Assembly: GCF_004358695.1 (NCBI RefSeq)
Contig: NZ_SNAA01000005.1
Location: 124,001-188,000 of the forward strand
Direction of reading: 5' to 3'
Source: Palleronia sediminis
GTDB lineage: Bacteria > Pseudomonadota > Alphaproteobacteria > Rhodobacterales > Rhodobacteraceae
DNA length: 64,000 nt
In this document: positions 42,779 to 51,669 of the stretch, one piece after another
Position numbering within the stretch: position 1 is the first letter of the stretch
Layout of the letters: every line of letters starts with the position of its first letter
Notes under the pieces: generated by a model
The model's database searches: none
The model's input: only the letters and a program-made list of their open reading frames with translations
What the model was told of the DNA's origin: nothing
Made by a program: the position numbers and the translations under genes

Positions 42779-43516
42779 TCAGTGATTCAGAACGGCGCTG
42801 AGGAAATCCCGCGTGCGCGGCTCGCGCGGGGCGCCGAGCACCTGCTCGGGGGTGCCGGTCTCGATGATCTCCCCCCCATCCATGAAGATCACGCGGTCGG
42901 CCACCTGCCGCGCGAACCCCATCTCGTGCGTGACCACCACCATCGTGACGCCGGTGCCGGCGAGGTCGCGCATCACGTCGAGCACCTCGCCCACCATTTC
43001 GGGGTCGAGCGCCGATGTCGGCTCGTCGAACAGCATCACCTGCGGCTCCATCGCCAGCGCGCGGGCGATGGCCACGCGCTGCTGCTGCCCGCCCGAAAGG
43101 TTGCCGGGATACTTGTCGGCCTGCTCGCCGATGCCCACGCGCGCCAGCAGCCTGTCGGCCTGCGCGGCGGCATCGCCACGCCCGGTTCCGCGCACGCGGC
43201 GCGGGGCCAGCATGACGTTCTCGCGCACCGTGAGATGCGGGAACAGGTTGAAGGACTGGAACACCATCCCCACCTCGGCGCGCACCTTGGCCAGCGACCG
43301 GCCCGGCACGACGGGGATATCGTCGACACGGATCTCGCTGTCGTCGGAAAAGGTCTCCAGCCGGTTGATGCAGCGGATCAGGGTCGATTTGCCCGATCCC
43401 GACGGGCCGACGACGCAGACGACCTCGCCCTTGGCGATCTCGAGGTCGATCCCCTTGAGCGCCTGGAAGCTGCCGTAGAATTTCCGAAGATTGCGGATCG
43501 AGACAAAGGCGGCCAT
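42779..43516 (-). CDS. Polar amino acid ABC transporter ATPase
   Basis: ATPase of a His/Gln/Arg-type amino acid importer (245 residues). Motifs: GPSGSGKST (Walker A, about residues 38-46), [13 protein letters not shown] (Q-loop), [15 protein letters not shown] (signature), [12 protein letters not shown] (Walker B) and [13 protein letters not shown] 43516 overlaps the last base of the permease stop (TGATG). The order is binding protein, permease, ATPase, PLP enzyme. Only one permease gene is present, so the membrane part is probably a homodimer. Confidence 0.93.
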   Translation of the reverse strand: MAAFVSIRNLRKFYGSFQALKGIDLEIAKGEVVCVVGPSGSGKSTLIRCINRLETFSDDSEIRVDDIPVVPGRSLAKVRAEVGMVFQSFNLFPHLTVRENVMLAPRRVRGTGRGDAAAQADRLLARVGIGEQADKYPGNLSGGQQQRVAIARALAMEPQVMLFDEPTSALDPEMVGEVLDVMRDLAGTGVTMVVVTHEMGFARQVADRVIFMDGGEIIETGTPEQVLGAPREPRTRDFLSAVLNH

Positions 43517-44187
43517 CAGCGCGCCCCCTGTCCGAAGCGGCGCTCCATCCGCGACACGGCCCAGACGAGCGGCCACAGGAACGCGATATAGATGACCGCC
43601 GCGCCGATCAGCGGGCTGGGATTGGCGGCCAGCGCCTGCGCCTGCGTTGCCTGTTTCAGCAGGTCGGGCATGGCCACGACCGAGGCGAGCGCGGTGTCCT
43701 TGACCACGTTGATCGAATTGTTGGTCAGCGGCGGGATCACGATCTTGACCGCCTGCGGCAGGATCACGTCGGTCATGGTCTGGCGGTGGTTGAGGCCCAG
43801 CGCGGCGGATGCCTCGAACTGGCCCCGCGGGATGGCCTCGATCCCGGCGCGGAAGATCTCGGCGGTATAGGCGCCCGAGACCAGCGTCAGCGCCGACATG
43901 GCCGAGGCAAACGGCGACAGCCGCAGCCCGACGAAGGGCAGCGCGTAATAGACGATGATGAGCAGAACCAGCAGCGGGATCGACCGGAAGATGTCGATAT
44001 AGATGCGCGTCAGCAGACGCACCGGCCCCGGCCCGTAAAGCCGCACCATCGCGAGAAACAGCCCAAGGATCAGCCCCGCCACGATGCTCGCCACGCCGAG
44101 CTGCACCGTCACCCACAGCCCCTGCATCAGCAGCGGCCAGGTCCGCAACAAAACCTCGGTGTTGAAGAAGGTCTCGAAGATATCCAT
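43516..44187 (-). CDS. Polar amino acid ABC transporter permease
   Basis: Membrane permease (223 residues, five helices) of the HisM/GlnP type. The EAA-loop region [21 protein letters not shown] (in part, about residues 127-147) and [19 protein letters not shown] are characteristic. [19 protein letters not shown] is the typical second-helix region. ATG 44187 was chosen; homologues begin near MDIFETFF, and an upstream extension is the open frame only. A strong hairpin separates it from the binding-protein gene. Confidence 0.92.
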   Translation of the reverse strand: MDIFETFFNTEVLLRTWPLLMQGLWVTVQLGVASIVAGLILGLFLAMVRLYGPGPVRLLTRIYIDIFRSIPLLVLLIIVYYALPFVGLRLSPFASAMSALTLVSGAYTAEIFRAGIEAIPRGQFEASAALGLNHRQTMTDVILPQAVKIVIPPLTNNSINVVKDTALASVVAMPDLLKQATQAQALAANPSPLIGAAVIYIAFLWPLVWAVSRMERRFGQGAR

Positions 44188-44227
44188 GCGGGGCCTTGGC
44201 TGGTCGGGAAACGGGAAACACGAAACG

Positions 44228-44255
44228 GCGGGCCGGGGGTCGCGCCCCGGCCCGC
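44228..44255 (-). promoter_or_regulatory. Intercistronic stem-loop between binding protein and permease
   Basis: Perfect 11-bp GC-only inverted repeat (GCGGGCCGGGG / CCCCGGCCCGC) with a 6-base loop, 17 bases after the binding-protein stop. No T-run follows. The placement matches the xylF-xylH stem-loop. Confidence 0.7.
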
Positions 44256-44272
44256 GCCAGACGGTCGGTCGA

Positions 44273-45067
44273 TCAGTCGAGCGACGGCATCGGGCGGACC
44301 TGCACGGTCGAGGTCGTGTCCTCGGGGGCCGCGCCAAACCACTTTTCATGCAGATCGGCCACCACGCCCTCTTCCTTGAGGGTGGTGAGCACGTCGTTCA
44401 CCTGGCTCGCCAGCTCGGAATCCTTGGCGAACATCATCGAATAGGCCTCGCCCGTCTCGATGCGCTGCACGACCTTGAGCTGCGGCTTGTCCTTGACGTA
44501 GTAGAGCAGCGCCGGAATGTCCGAGATATAGCCGTCGATCCGCCCCGCCGTCAGGTCGAGCATCGCGGGCGCGAGCCCCTCGTAGCTGCGCACATCGGCG
44601 AACCCGTACTGGTCGCGGTTTTCCGACACCCACATGTCCCCGGTCGAGCCGGTATCGACGCCGACGACCTTGCCCTCCATCTCGTCGAGCGAGGCGGGGC
44701 CGCCCTCGGCCACGGTCAGCGACTGGTCGCTGTCGTAATAGGGCTGGGCAAAGGACACCGATTCGAGCCGCTCGTCGGTGATGGTGATGGACGAGGTGGC
44801 GATGTCGATGCGCCCCGACTGCACCGCCGAGAACAGCCCGTTGAAGGGGATGTTGACGATCTCGACCTCGGCGCCCAGCCGCTCGGCCACCGCGTTCACG
44901 AGGTCGATCTCGAATCCCACGACCTCGCCGGTCTCGTCCTGGAACTCCCACGGGACGTTGCCGATATTGGCGCCCACGGTCAGCGTGTCCTGCGCCATCG
45001 CGCCCCCGGCCGAGGCCCCGAAAAGGGCGAGCCCCGCCACCGCGGCCTTAAGGTGATTCCCGATCAT
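44273..45067 (-). CDS. Polar amino acid ABC transporter substrate-binding protein
   Basis: Periplasmic family 3 solute-binding protein (264 residues) with a signal peptide ending GAMA (about residue 25). The mature protein begins LTVGANIGNVPWEFQDETG (in part), then VGFEIDLVNAVAERLG and IPFNGLFSAVQSGRIDIA, the usual pattern. The ligand cannot be told; the family binds polar amino acids and related compounds such as opines. The gene is first in the operon and diverges from a GntR-type regulator; a palindromic operator lies between them. Confidence 0.92.
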   Translation of the reverse strand: MIGNHLKAAVAGLALFGASAGGAMAQDTLTVGANIGNVPWEFQDETGEVVGFEIDLVNAVAERLGAEVEIVNIPFNGLFSAVQSGRIDIATSSITITDERLESVSFAQPYYDSDQSLTVAEGGPASLDEMEGKVVGVDTGSTGDMWVSENRDQYGFADVRSYEGLAPAMLDLTAGRIDGYISDIPALLYYVKDKPQLKVVQRIETGEAYSMMFAKDSELASQVNDVLTTLKEEGVVADLHEKWFGAAPEDTTSTVQVRPMPSLD

Positions 45068-45117
45068 GTCATGTTCCCCGTTGATTGGTTGGTTGTGTTT
45101 ATGCGTTGACCGGCCAA

Positions 45118-45132
45118 ACCGGTCTGACCAGT
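45118..45132. promoter_or_regulatory. Putative GntR (FadR-type) operator
   Basis: Near-perfect 15-base palindrome ACCGGTC-T-GACCAGT; the minus-strand reading ACTGGTCAGACC fits the TGGT-N-ACC style of FadR-family operators. An overlapping ACCGG-N5-CCGGT repeat covers 45109-45123. It lies 51 bases before the binding-protein start and 87 bases before the regulator start. Confidence 0.6.
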
Positions 45133-45218
45133 ATGCAAGCACCGACGCGCAACAAACGCAACAGTCTTGATCGCCGGGCCTTGCGCGGCCCGCCCCCGCC
45201 CGCGAGAAAAAGGCCGCC

Positions 45219-45902
45219 ATGCAGACCAAGATGCCGGTGATCGAGACCGTCGCCCGCCAGATCCAGGACATGATCCGCGACGGCGCCCTGCGCCCCGGCG
45301 ACCGCATCCCGTCGCAGCGGGTGCTGTCCGAGCGGCTCAAGGTGTCGCGCCCGTCGCTGCGCGAGGCGCTGCTCACGCTCGAGACGCTGGGCCTTTTGCG
45401 GACCTATCCCGCGCGCGGCACCTTCGTCGTGGATCGCGACGCCGAACCCGCCGCGCCCGGCGCGTGGCGCTATGGCGACGATTTCGATATCGCCGACGTG
45501 TTCCGCACCCGGCTCGTGATCGAGCCCGAGCTTTGCCGCGTCGCGGCCGGGGTCATCACCGACGCGCAGCTCGCCGAGCTCGAGGCCGCGAACGCCCGGT
45601 TCGACCGCGCCTGGCGCGACGCCGATCTCGTCACCCATGTCGAGGCCGATCTCGCCTTTCACCGCGTCGTCGTGGATGCCAGCCCCAACCGGCTGCTGCG
45701 GCGGCTCTATTATTCGGTCCACGACCTTCTGACCGAAAGCCAGCGCCAGCCCATCCCCAACACCGCGCAGGACCGCATGGCCCAGTCCATTGAGGAACAC
45801 GCCGCCATCGTGGCCGCGCTGCGCGCGCGCGATGCCGACCGCGCGGCGATGCGGATGCGGGTTCATATCGGCAACACCGCGCTTTGCGCCGGCATCCGGT
45901 GA
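45219..45902 (+). CDS. GntR-family regulator with FCD domain
   Basis: FadR-subfamily transcription factor (227 residues). The N-terminal winged helix includes GALRPGDRIPSQRVLSERLKVSRPSLREAL (in part, about residues 22-51). The C-terminal FCD ligand domain shows the metal-binding pattern D..H in ADLAFHRVVVDAS (about 147-159) and later EEHAAIVAAL and RVHI histidines. It diverges from the amino acid transporter operon and most likely represses it until the substrate or a breakdown product binds. Confidence 0.88.
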   Translation: MQTKMPVIETVARQIQDMIRDGALRPGDRIPSQRVLSERLKVSRPSLREALLTLETLGLLRTYPARGTFVVDRDAEPAAPGAWRYGDDFDIADVFRTRLVIEPELCRVAAGVITDAQLAELEAANARFDRAWRDADLVTHVEADLAFHRVVVDASPNRLLRRLYYSVHDLLTESQRQPIPNTAQDRMAQSIEEHAAIVAALRARDADRAAMRMRVHIGNTALCAGIR

Positions 45903-45994
45903 GATCGCCGCGCCCCGCCTTGACACGCCGCGATTTCGCTTAGGTTGAGAAACCTGCGCCAGCAGGACGTCAGCCACACCAAGGAGTGACCCGG

Positions 45995-47257
45995 ATGAAA
46001 GTCGCCCCCGCCCCGCTTCATCCCAACGAGGCGCTCGAGCTTTTCGCCCGCACCCGCGCCCGGACCGAGGCGCTGGCCGCGCCGCTCTGCCCCGAGGACA
46101 CGATGCTGCAAAGCATGGAGGACGCCTCGCCGGTCAAGTGGCACCTCGCGCACACAACCTGGTTCTTCGAGGAGTTCATCCTCAAGCCCCGCCTGCCCGA
46201 TTACCGTTCGCCTGACGACCGTTTCGCGTTCCTGTTCAACTCGTACTACACGCAGGCCGGGCCGCGTCACGCGCGCGACCGGCGGGGGCTCGTTTCGCGC
46301 CCCGAGGGGCAGGCCGTCGCCGGCTATCGCGCCCATGTCGAGGAAAGCCTGTCGGACCTGCTCGACAGCCACCGCGACGACAGCGACGAGATCGCCGAGC
46401 TGGTCGAACTGGGCTGCCACCACGAGATGCAGCACCAGGAACTGCTGGTGACCGACCTGCTGCACGGGCTCAGCTTCAACCCGCTGCTGCCCGCCTACAA
46501 GGATCCCGAGCCGCTGCCCGTCACCTCCGAGGTGGCGCTGGCCTTTACCCGGCACGCGGGCGGGCTGGTCGAGATCGGACATGCGGGCGGCGGCTTTGCC
46601 TATGATTGCGAGGGGCCGCGCCACAAGGTCTGGCTCGATCCTTTCGAGATCGCCGACCGCCCCGTGACCAACCGCGACTGGATCGCCTTCATGGAGGATG
46701 GCGGCTACGCCGATCCGCGCCATTGGCTGATGGAGGGTCACGCCACCGCCACGCGCGAAGGCTGGGACCGGCCGCTTTACTGGTGGCAACAGGATGACGA
46801 GTGGTGGACCTATACGCTGCGCGGCCCGCAGCCCGTCGCGCTCGACGCGCCGGTGGTCCATGTCAGCTATTACGAGGCCGACGCCTTTGCCCGCTGGGCG
46901 GGGGGGCGGCTGCCCACCGAGGCCGAGCACGAGGTCGCGTTCCGCGACCGCCCCATCGCGGGCAACCTGATGGGCGACGCGGGCGCCATCGGGGCGCTGC
47001 GGCCCCTGCCCGGTCCGGGGATCTGGGGCGATGTCTGGGAATGGACCGCGTCCGATTTCGCGCCCTATCCGGGGTTCCGCCCGCCCGAGGGGGCGCTCGG
47101 CGAGTATAACGGCAAGTTCATGGTCAACCAGCGCGTTCTGCGCGGCGGCTCCTGCGCGACGCCGGCGCCGCAGATGCGCACGACCTACCGGACGTTCTTC
47201 TACCCCCACCAGCGCTGGCAGATGTTCGGCCTGCGCCTTGCCAGGGATGCCGCCTGA
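45995..47257 (+). CDS. egtB: Ergothioneine biosynthesis protein EgtB
   Basis: Non-haem iron sulfoxide synthase that joins trimethylhistidine (hercynine) to a thiol in ergothioneine synthesis. The 420-residue protein has an N-terminal DinB-like half with iron ligands in KWHLAHTTWFFEEF and HHEMQHQELL, and a C-terminal formylglycine-generating-enzyme-like half (GGRLPTEAEHEVAFR, WGDVWEWTASDF, RVLRGGSC). ATG 45995 has AAGGAG at the ideal distance; the GTG 45986 lies within that site and is rejected. Its stop overlaps the egtD ATG by one base. Confidence 0.95.
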   Translation: MKVAPAPLHPNEALELFARTRARTEALAAPLCPEDTMLQSMEDASPVKWHLAHTTWFFEEFILKPRLPDYRSPDDRFAFLFNSYYTQAGPRHARDRRGLVSRPEGQAVAGYRAHVEESLSDLLDSHRDDSDEIAELVELGCHHEMQHQELLVTDLLHGLSFNPLLPAYKDPEPLPVTSEVALAFTRHAGGLVEIGHAGGGFAYDCEGPRHKVWLDPFEIADRPVTNRDWIAFMEDGGYADPRHWLMEGHATATREGWDRPLYWWQQDDEWWTYTLRGPQPVALDAPVVHVSYYEADAFARWAGGRLPTEAEHEVAFRDRPIAGNLMGDAGAIGALRPLPGPGIWGDVWEWTASDFAPYPGFRPPEGALGEYNGKFMVNQRVLRGGSCATPAPQMRTTYRTFFYPHQRWQMFGLRLARDAA

Positions 47258-48231
47258 TGGAGGATGCCGCGACGCGGCCTGCCGCCGATCTCAACCGCCC
47301 CCTGCTCGAGGACGCGCTGGCCGGGCTGTCCGCCGCGCCAAAGACGCTGAGCCCCAAATGGCTTTACGATGTCAACGGCAGCGCGCTGTTCGAGCAGATT
47401 ACCGGCCTGCCCGAATACTACCCCACCCGCGCCGAGGCGAGCATCCTGCGCGACCGCGCCGCGACGCTGGTGGGCTTCGTCCCGCCCGGCGGCGCGCTGG
47501 TCGAGCTGGGCTCGGGCGCCTCGGTCAAGACGCAGCTTCTGCTCGATGCGGGGCGGCATTTCGGCGCCTATGTGCCCATCGACATCTCGGCCGAGTTCCT
47601 GGCCAGCACGGCGGCGGGGCTCGCGCTGCGCTATCCCGATCTGCATATCGCGCCGGTCACGGGCGATTTCTCGGGGCCGCTGAGCCTGCCCGATACGGTG
47701 ATCGGGCTGCCCAAGACGGCGTTCTTTCCCGGCTCGACCATCGGCAACCTCCCCCCCGCGACCGCCCAGGCGCTGCTGCGCAACATCCGCGGCTGGCCGG
47801 GGATCGAGGGGTTCCTGCTGGGCGTCGACCTGGTCAAGGACACCGCGACGCTCGTTGCCGCCTATGACGACGCGCAGGGCGTCACCGCGCGGTTCATCGG
47901 CAATATCCTCGCCCGGCTCAACGCCGAGGCGGGGGCGGATTTCGACCTCGCGTCCTTCGACTACCGCGCAAGCTGGAACGCGGATCTCGCGCGGATCGAC
48001 ATGGCGCTGGTCTCGACCCGCGCGCAGACCGTCACGCTGGCCGACACCCGCATCGCCTTTGACGCGGGCGAGGCGATCCATGTCAGCGCCTCGCGCAAAT
48101 TCACGCGCCAGAGCCTCGCGCGGCTGGTCGAGGCGGCGGGCTGGCGCATCGGCGACTGGTTCACCGACGCGGACGACCTGTTCGCGGTGGCCTGGCTGAC
48201 GCCGGCGAGGGAAAGCCGCCCCGCGACCTGA
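47257..48231 (+). CDS. egtD: L-histidine N-alpha-methyltransferase EgtD
   Basis: SAM-dependent enzyme that trimethylates histidine to hercynine. The 324-residue protein has LSPKWLYDVNGSALFEQITGLPEYYPTRAE (in part; LPEYYPTR about residues 51-58), the SAM motif LVELGSGASVKTQLLLDA, and FFPGSTIGNL, all EgtD signatures. With egtB it gives a compact two-gene ergothioneine operon; egtC and egtA-type genes are absent, as in many proteobacteria that use EgtB with another thiol donor. Translation is coupled by TGATG. Confidence 0.95.
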   Translation: MEDAATRPAADLNRPLLEDALAGLSAAPKTLSPKWLYDVNGSALFEQITGLPEYYPTRAEASILRDRAATLVGFVPPGGALVELGSGASVKTQLLLDAGRHFGAYVPIDISAEFLASTAAGLALRYPDLHIAPVTGDFSGPLSLPDTVIGLPKTAFFPGSTIGNLPPATAQALLRNIRGWPGIEGFLLGVDLVKDTATLVAAYDDAQGVTARFIGNILARLNAEAGADFDLASFDYRASWNADLARIDMALVSTRAQTVTLADTRIAFDAGEAIHVSASRKFTRQSLARLVEAAGWRIGDWFTDADDLFAVAWLTPARESRPAT

Positions 48232-48243
48232 TCGCGACGGCAA

Positions 48244-48277
48244 AACGGATCGCGCCATTGACACCGCGCGATCCGTT
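48244..48277. terminator. 12-bp inverted repeat after egtD
   Basis: Perfect repeat AACGGATCGCGC / GCGCGATCCGTT with a 10-base loop, 12 bases after the egtD stop. It could be a strong terminator with a poor T-run (TTCATC). Alternatively it is an operator: the loop holds TTGACA (48258-48263), and CACGAT lies 17 bases further on. Confidence 0.6.
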
Positions 48278-48456
48278 CATCACGATTGCGCCATGATCGC
48301 CCGGCACCTCATACGCGCATAACACCCACCGCCCCCCCGCGGGGCCATTGCCGTATTCCGCCGCAACCGGGGCCGAGCCGCCCCCCACCTTTTCCCGCCA
48401 TTTTCCCGCCCGCGCCCCCGGCGCAGCCCATACCCGTTTTCCGAGGTCCGACACGC

Positions 48457-48987
48457 ATGGCCAACTGGTACACCGCCGATCTGCATCTCAACCATCAAAA
48501 CGTCATCCGCTATTGCAACCGCCCCTTCGCGACGGCGGCCGAAATGGATCGCGCCTATATCGAAACGCTGAAATCATGCATCGGCCCGCGTGACGATCTG
48601 TGGATCCTCGGCGATGTCGCGATGATCTGGAACGCGCCCCATCGCGAGTATATCGCCGCGCTTTTCCGCGAGGTCGCCGGGCGCAAGCACCTCGTCACGG
48701 GCAACCACGACAACCGGCATACCGCGAAACTGGGCTGGGCCTCGGTCCAGCAGATCGCCGAGCTGCGCGATGACGGGACGCGGCTTGTGCTATGCCATTA
48801 TCCCATGCTGTCATGGCCCCGGATGCATAACGGCGCGGTGCACCTGTTCGGGCATGTCCACACCGAATATCCCGGCTATCGCGGCGCGGTGAACGTGGGC
48901 GTCGATCAATGGGACCATCGCCCGGTTCGCATCGACGAGATCCTGGACCGCGAAAGGCATCTGCCCGAACGTCCCCGGATCGTCTGA
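48457..48987 (+). CDS. Metallophosphoesterase
   Basis: Calcineurin-like phosphoesterase (176 residues) with a complete two-metal site: the DxH motif in TADLHLNH (residues 7-9), ILGDVAM, the GNHDNR motif (about 82-87), LCHYPMLSW and the final GHVHTEY. No signal peptide is present, so it is cytosolic. The family covers small phosphatases and 2',3'-cyclic phosphodiesterases. It is followed after 27 bases by a cyclic-phosphate-processing receiver protein, suggesting a role in RNA-end or cyclic phosphate metabolism. ATG 48457 has CCGAGG upstream. Confidence 0.87.
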   Translation: MANWYTADLHLNHQNVIRYCNRPFATAAEMDRAYIETLKSCIGPRDDLWILGDVAMIWNAPHREYIAALFREVAGRKHLVTGNHDNRHTAKLGWASVQQIAELRDDGTRLVLCHYPMLSWPRMHNGAVHLFGHVHTEYPGYRGAVNVGVDQWDHRPVRIDEILDRERHLPERPRIV

Positions 48988-49014
48988 TCCGCGATCCGCA
49001 GGAAAGGCCCGCCA

Positions 49015-49353
49015 ATGACCTATGCGCTTTTCATCGACGACGAACGCGACCCGCCCGCGGATGGCAAGCTGTGGCGCATCGCGCGCAGCCTGCCCGAGCT
49101 TCGCGCCATGCTCGACCGCCACGGGCCGCCGCATCACGCGAGCTTCGATCACGATCTCGGCGAGGGGATGGAGACGGGGCTGGATATCGCCAAATTCATG
49201 GTCGAGCAGGATCTCGAATACCGCGCCGGCGAAAGGGCCACGCCCCTGCCGGTCGGGTTCTCGTTCTACGTCCATTCCCAGAACCCCGTCGGCGCCGAGA
49301 ATATCCGCAGCTACCTGGGAAATTACCTGGCGGTCAGGAACGGCCTTGCCTGA
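49015..49353 (+). CDS. Cyclic-phosphate-processing receiver (cREC) protein
   Basis: 112-residue stand-alone protein of the cREC kind, a receiver-like fold proposed to act on cyclic phosphates rather than as a two-component regulator. Features: LFIDDERDPP near the N-terminus (residues 5-14), WRIARSLPELRAML, the SFDHDLGEGMETG core (about 43-55) and the YVHSQNPVGAENI segment (about 84-96) with the conserved histidine. The ribosome site is GGAAAGG. It probably forms an operon with the metallophosphoesterase. The biochemical role is proposed for the family, not shown here. Confidence 0.78.
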   Translation: MTYALFIDDERDPPADGKLWRIARSLPELRAMLDRHGPPHHASFDHDLGEGMETGLDIAKFMVEQDLEYRAGERATPLPVGFSFYVHSQNPVGAENIRSYLGNYLAVRNGLA

Positions 49354-49362
49354 CCGCCCGCC

Positions 49363-51606
49363 CTAGCCGCATTGCGAATAGCCGCAGGTGAGGCAGGTCA
49401 GGCAGCCTTCGTCGGGGCGGGTGTCGTGGCTGCCGCAATTGGGGCAGGCCGCGCCGAGGGCCGCGATGGCGGCGGGCCCGGCCTCGGGGTCGGTCTTGAG
49501 CCCCAGCCCCGCACCCGCGATGAAGCCGGTCTCGACCAGGTGCCGCTCGATCACGTTGCCCATCGCGGCGAGGATCGAGGGGATATAGCGCCCGTCCATC
49601 CACGCCCCGCCGCGCGGGTCGAACACGGCCTTGAGCTCTTCGACCACGAAACTCACGTCGCCGCCGCGCCGGAACACCGCCGAGATCATCCGGGTCAGCG
49701 CGACGGTCCAGGCGAAATGCTCCATGTTCTTGGAGTTCACGAAGATCTCGAAGGGGCGCCGCGCGCCGTCCTGAACGAGGTCGTTGATCGTGATGTACAT
49801 GGCGTGGGGGCTGCCCGGCCACTTGATCTTGTAGGTCCGCCCCTCGAGCGTATGGGGCCGGTCGAGCGGCGCGCCCCGGTCCGGGCCGTCCTGCGGGGCC
49901 GCCGGCGCCTCGGGCGAGACGCTCAGCACGCTGCCGGTGACGGCGTTCGGGCGATAGGTGGTGCAGCCCTTGCAGCCGCTTTCGTAGGCCGCGAGATACA
50001 CGTCCTGGAACGCCTCGAACCCGATATCCTCGGGGCAGTTGATGGTCTTGGAGATCGACGAATCGACCCATTTCTGCGCCGCGGCCTGCATCCGCACATG
50101 CTCGACCGGGGTAAGGGTCTGGGCGCTGACGAAATGATCGGGCAAGGGCGCGTCGCCATGCAGGTCGCGCCAGACCCGGACCGCGTAATCGACGACCTCC
50201 TCCTCGCTGCGGGTGCCGTCGCGCTGAAGCACCTTGCGCGTATAGGCATGGGCAAAGACCGGCTCGATCCCCGACGACACGTTGCCCGCAAGCAGGCTGA
50301 TCGTACCGGTGGGCGCGATCGAGGTCAAAAGCGCGTTGCGGATGCCGTGCTTGCTGACCGCGCGCCGCACGGCGTCGTCAAAGGCCTGCATCTGCGGCGC
50401 GGCGAGGAACGCCTCGGCATCGAAAAGCGGAAAGGCGCCCTTTTCCGCAGCGATCCCGGCCGAGGCGAGATAGGCCGCCCGCGCGACGCGGTGCAGCCAG
50501 TCCGAGGTGACGCGCGCGGCCTCCTCGCTGCCATAGCGCACCCCCAGCATGGCCAGCGCATCGGCCAGCCCCGTGACGCCCAGCCCGATGCGGCGCTTGG
50601 CGGCGGCCTCGCGCGCCTGCGCCTCGAGCGGAAAGCGGGACACGTCGACCACGTTGTCCATCATGCGCACGGCCACGGTCACCAGGTCGTCCAGCGCCTC
50701 GGTATCGAGCGCGGCCCTTTCCCCGAAGGGATCGTCCACCAGCCGCGCGAGGTTGATCGAGCCCAGCAGGCAGGCGCCATAGGGCGGCAGGGGTTGTTCG
50801 CCGCAGGGGTTCGTCGCGGCGATGGTCTCGGCATAGGCGAGGTTGTTGGCCTCGTTGATCCGGTCGATGAAGATCACGCCCGGCTCGGCATAATCATAGG
50901 TCGCGCGCATGATCTGCGCCCAGAGATCGCGCGCCCGGATCCGCCGCACCGCCTGCCCGTCAAAGACCAGATCCCACGGCCCGTCGGTCTTGACCGCCTC
51001 CATGAAGGCGTCGGTGACGAGAACGCTCACGTTGAAATTGCGCAGCCGCGCGGGGTCGGACTTGGCGGCGACGAAGGCCTCGATATCGGGGTGGTCGCAG
51101 CGCAGCGTGGCCATCATCGCCCCGCGCCGGGCGCCCGCCGACATGATGGTGCGGCACATCGAATCCCACACATCCATGAAGGATAGCGGCCCGCTGGCAT
51201 CGGCCGCGACGCCCGCGACACCGGCACCCCGGGGCCGGATCGTCGAGAAATCGTAGCCGATGCCGCCGCCCTGCTGCATGGTCAGCGCCGCCTCGCGCAG
51301 ATGCTCGAAGATGCCCGACAGGCTGTCGGGGATCGTGCCCATGACGAAACAGTTGAACAGCGTCACCGACCGCCCCGTGCCCGCCCCCGCCACGATCCGC
51401 CCCGCGGGCAGGAACCGGAAATCCTCGAGCGCGTCGTAGAACCGCCCCTCCCACAGGGCGGGATTGGCCTCGGGCGCGGCGGTGGCGCGGGCGATGCGCC
51501 GCCAGGTGTCCTCGATCGTGGCGTCGATGGGCGTGCCGTCGGCGGCCTTGAGGCGGTATTTCATGTCCCAGACGGTTTCGGCGATGGGGGCGGTGAAACG
51601 GGACAT
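49363..51606 (-). CDS. nrdJ: Adenosylcobalamin-dependent (class II) ribonucleotide reductase
   Basis: Reduces ribonucleotides to deoxyribonucleotides with a B12-generated radical, so it works with or without oxygen. The 747-residue protein has FRFLPAGRIVAGAG, the FNCFVMG cysteine, NPCGEQPLPPYGACLLGSINL (in part; NPCGE active-site loop) and APTGTISLL. The C-terminus ends in a zinc ribbon (CPNCG, CLTCLTCG). ATG 51606 is chosen; upstream open frame overlaps the divergent gene. A good promoter lies 64-91 bases upstream, and no cobalamin riboswitch fits in the short leader. Confidence 0.95.
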   Translation of the reverse strand: MSRFTAPIAETVWDMKYRLKAADGTPIDATIEDTWRRIARATAAPEANPALWEGRFYDALEDFRFLPAGRIVAGAGTGRSVTLFNCFVMGTIPDSLSGIFEHLREAALTMQQGGGIGYDFSTIRPRGAGVAGVAADASGPLSFMDVWDSMCRTIMSAGARRGAMMATLRCDHPDIEAFVAAKSDPARLRNFNVSVLVTDAFMEAVKTDGPWDLVFDGQAVRRIRARDLWAQIMRATYDYAEPGVIFIDRINEANNLAYAETIAATNPCGEQPLPPYGACLLGSINLARLVDDPFGERAALDTEALDDLVTVAVRMMDNVVDVSRFPLEAQAREAAAKRRIGLGVTGLADALAMLGVRYGSEEAARVTSDWLHRVARAAYLASAGIAAEKGAFPLFDAEAFLAAPQMQAFDDAVRRAVSKHGIRNALLTSIAPTGTISLLAGNVSSGIEPVFAHAYTRKVLQRDGTRSEEEVVDYAVRVWRDLHGDAPLPDHFVSAQTLTPVEHVRMQAAAQKWVDSSISKTINCPEDIGFEAFQDVYLAAYESGCKGCTTYRPNAVTGSVLSVSPEAPAAPQDGPDRGAPLDRPHTLEGRTYKIKWPGSPHAMYITINDLVQDGARRPFEIFVNSKNMEHFAWTVALTRMISAVFRRGGDVSFVVEELKAVFDPRGGAWMDGRYIPSILAAMGNVIERHLVETGFIAGAGLGLKTDPEAGPAAIAALGAACPNCGSHDTRPDEGCLTCLTCGYSQCG

Positions 51607-51669
51607 TGGAAAGCTCCGGCAAATGTGAGGGCGGCGCGGGCTGTCGCATGGCGACTCGGGGGTGGAAAG

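Noticed and set aside
45986..45994. GTG 45986 as the egtB start
   Set aside because: This GTG is within the AAGGAG ribosome site that serves ATG 45995.
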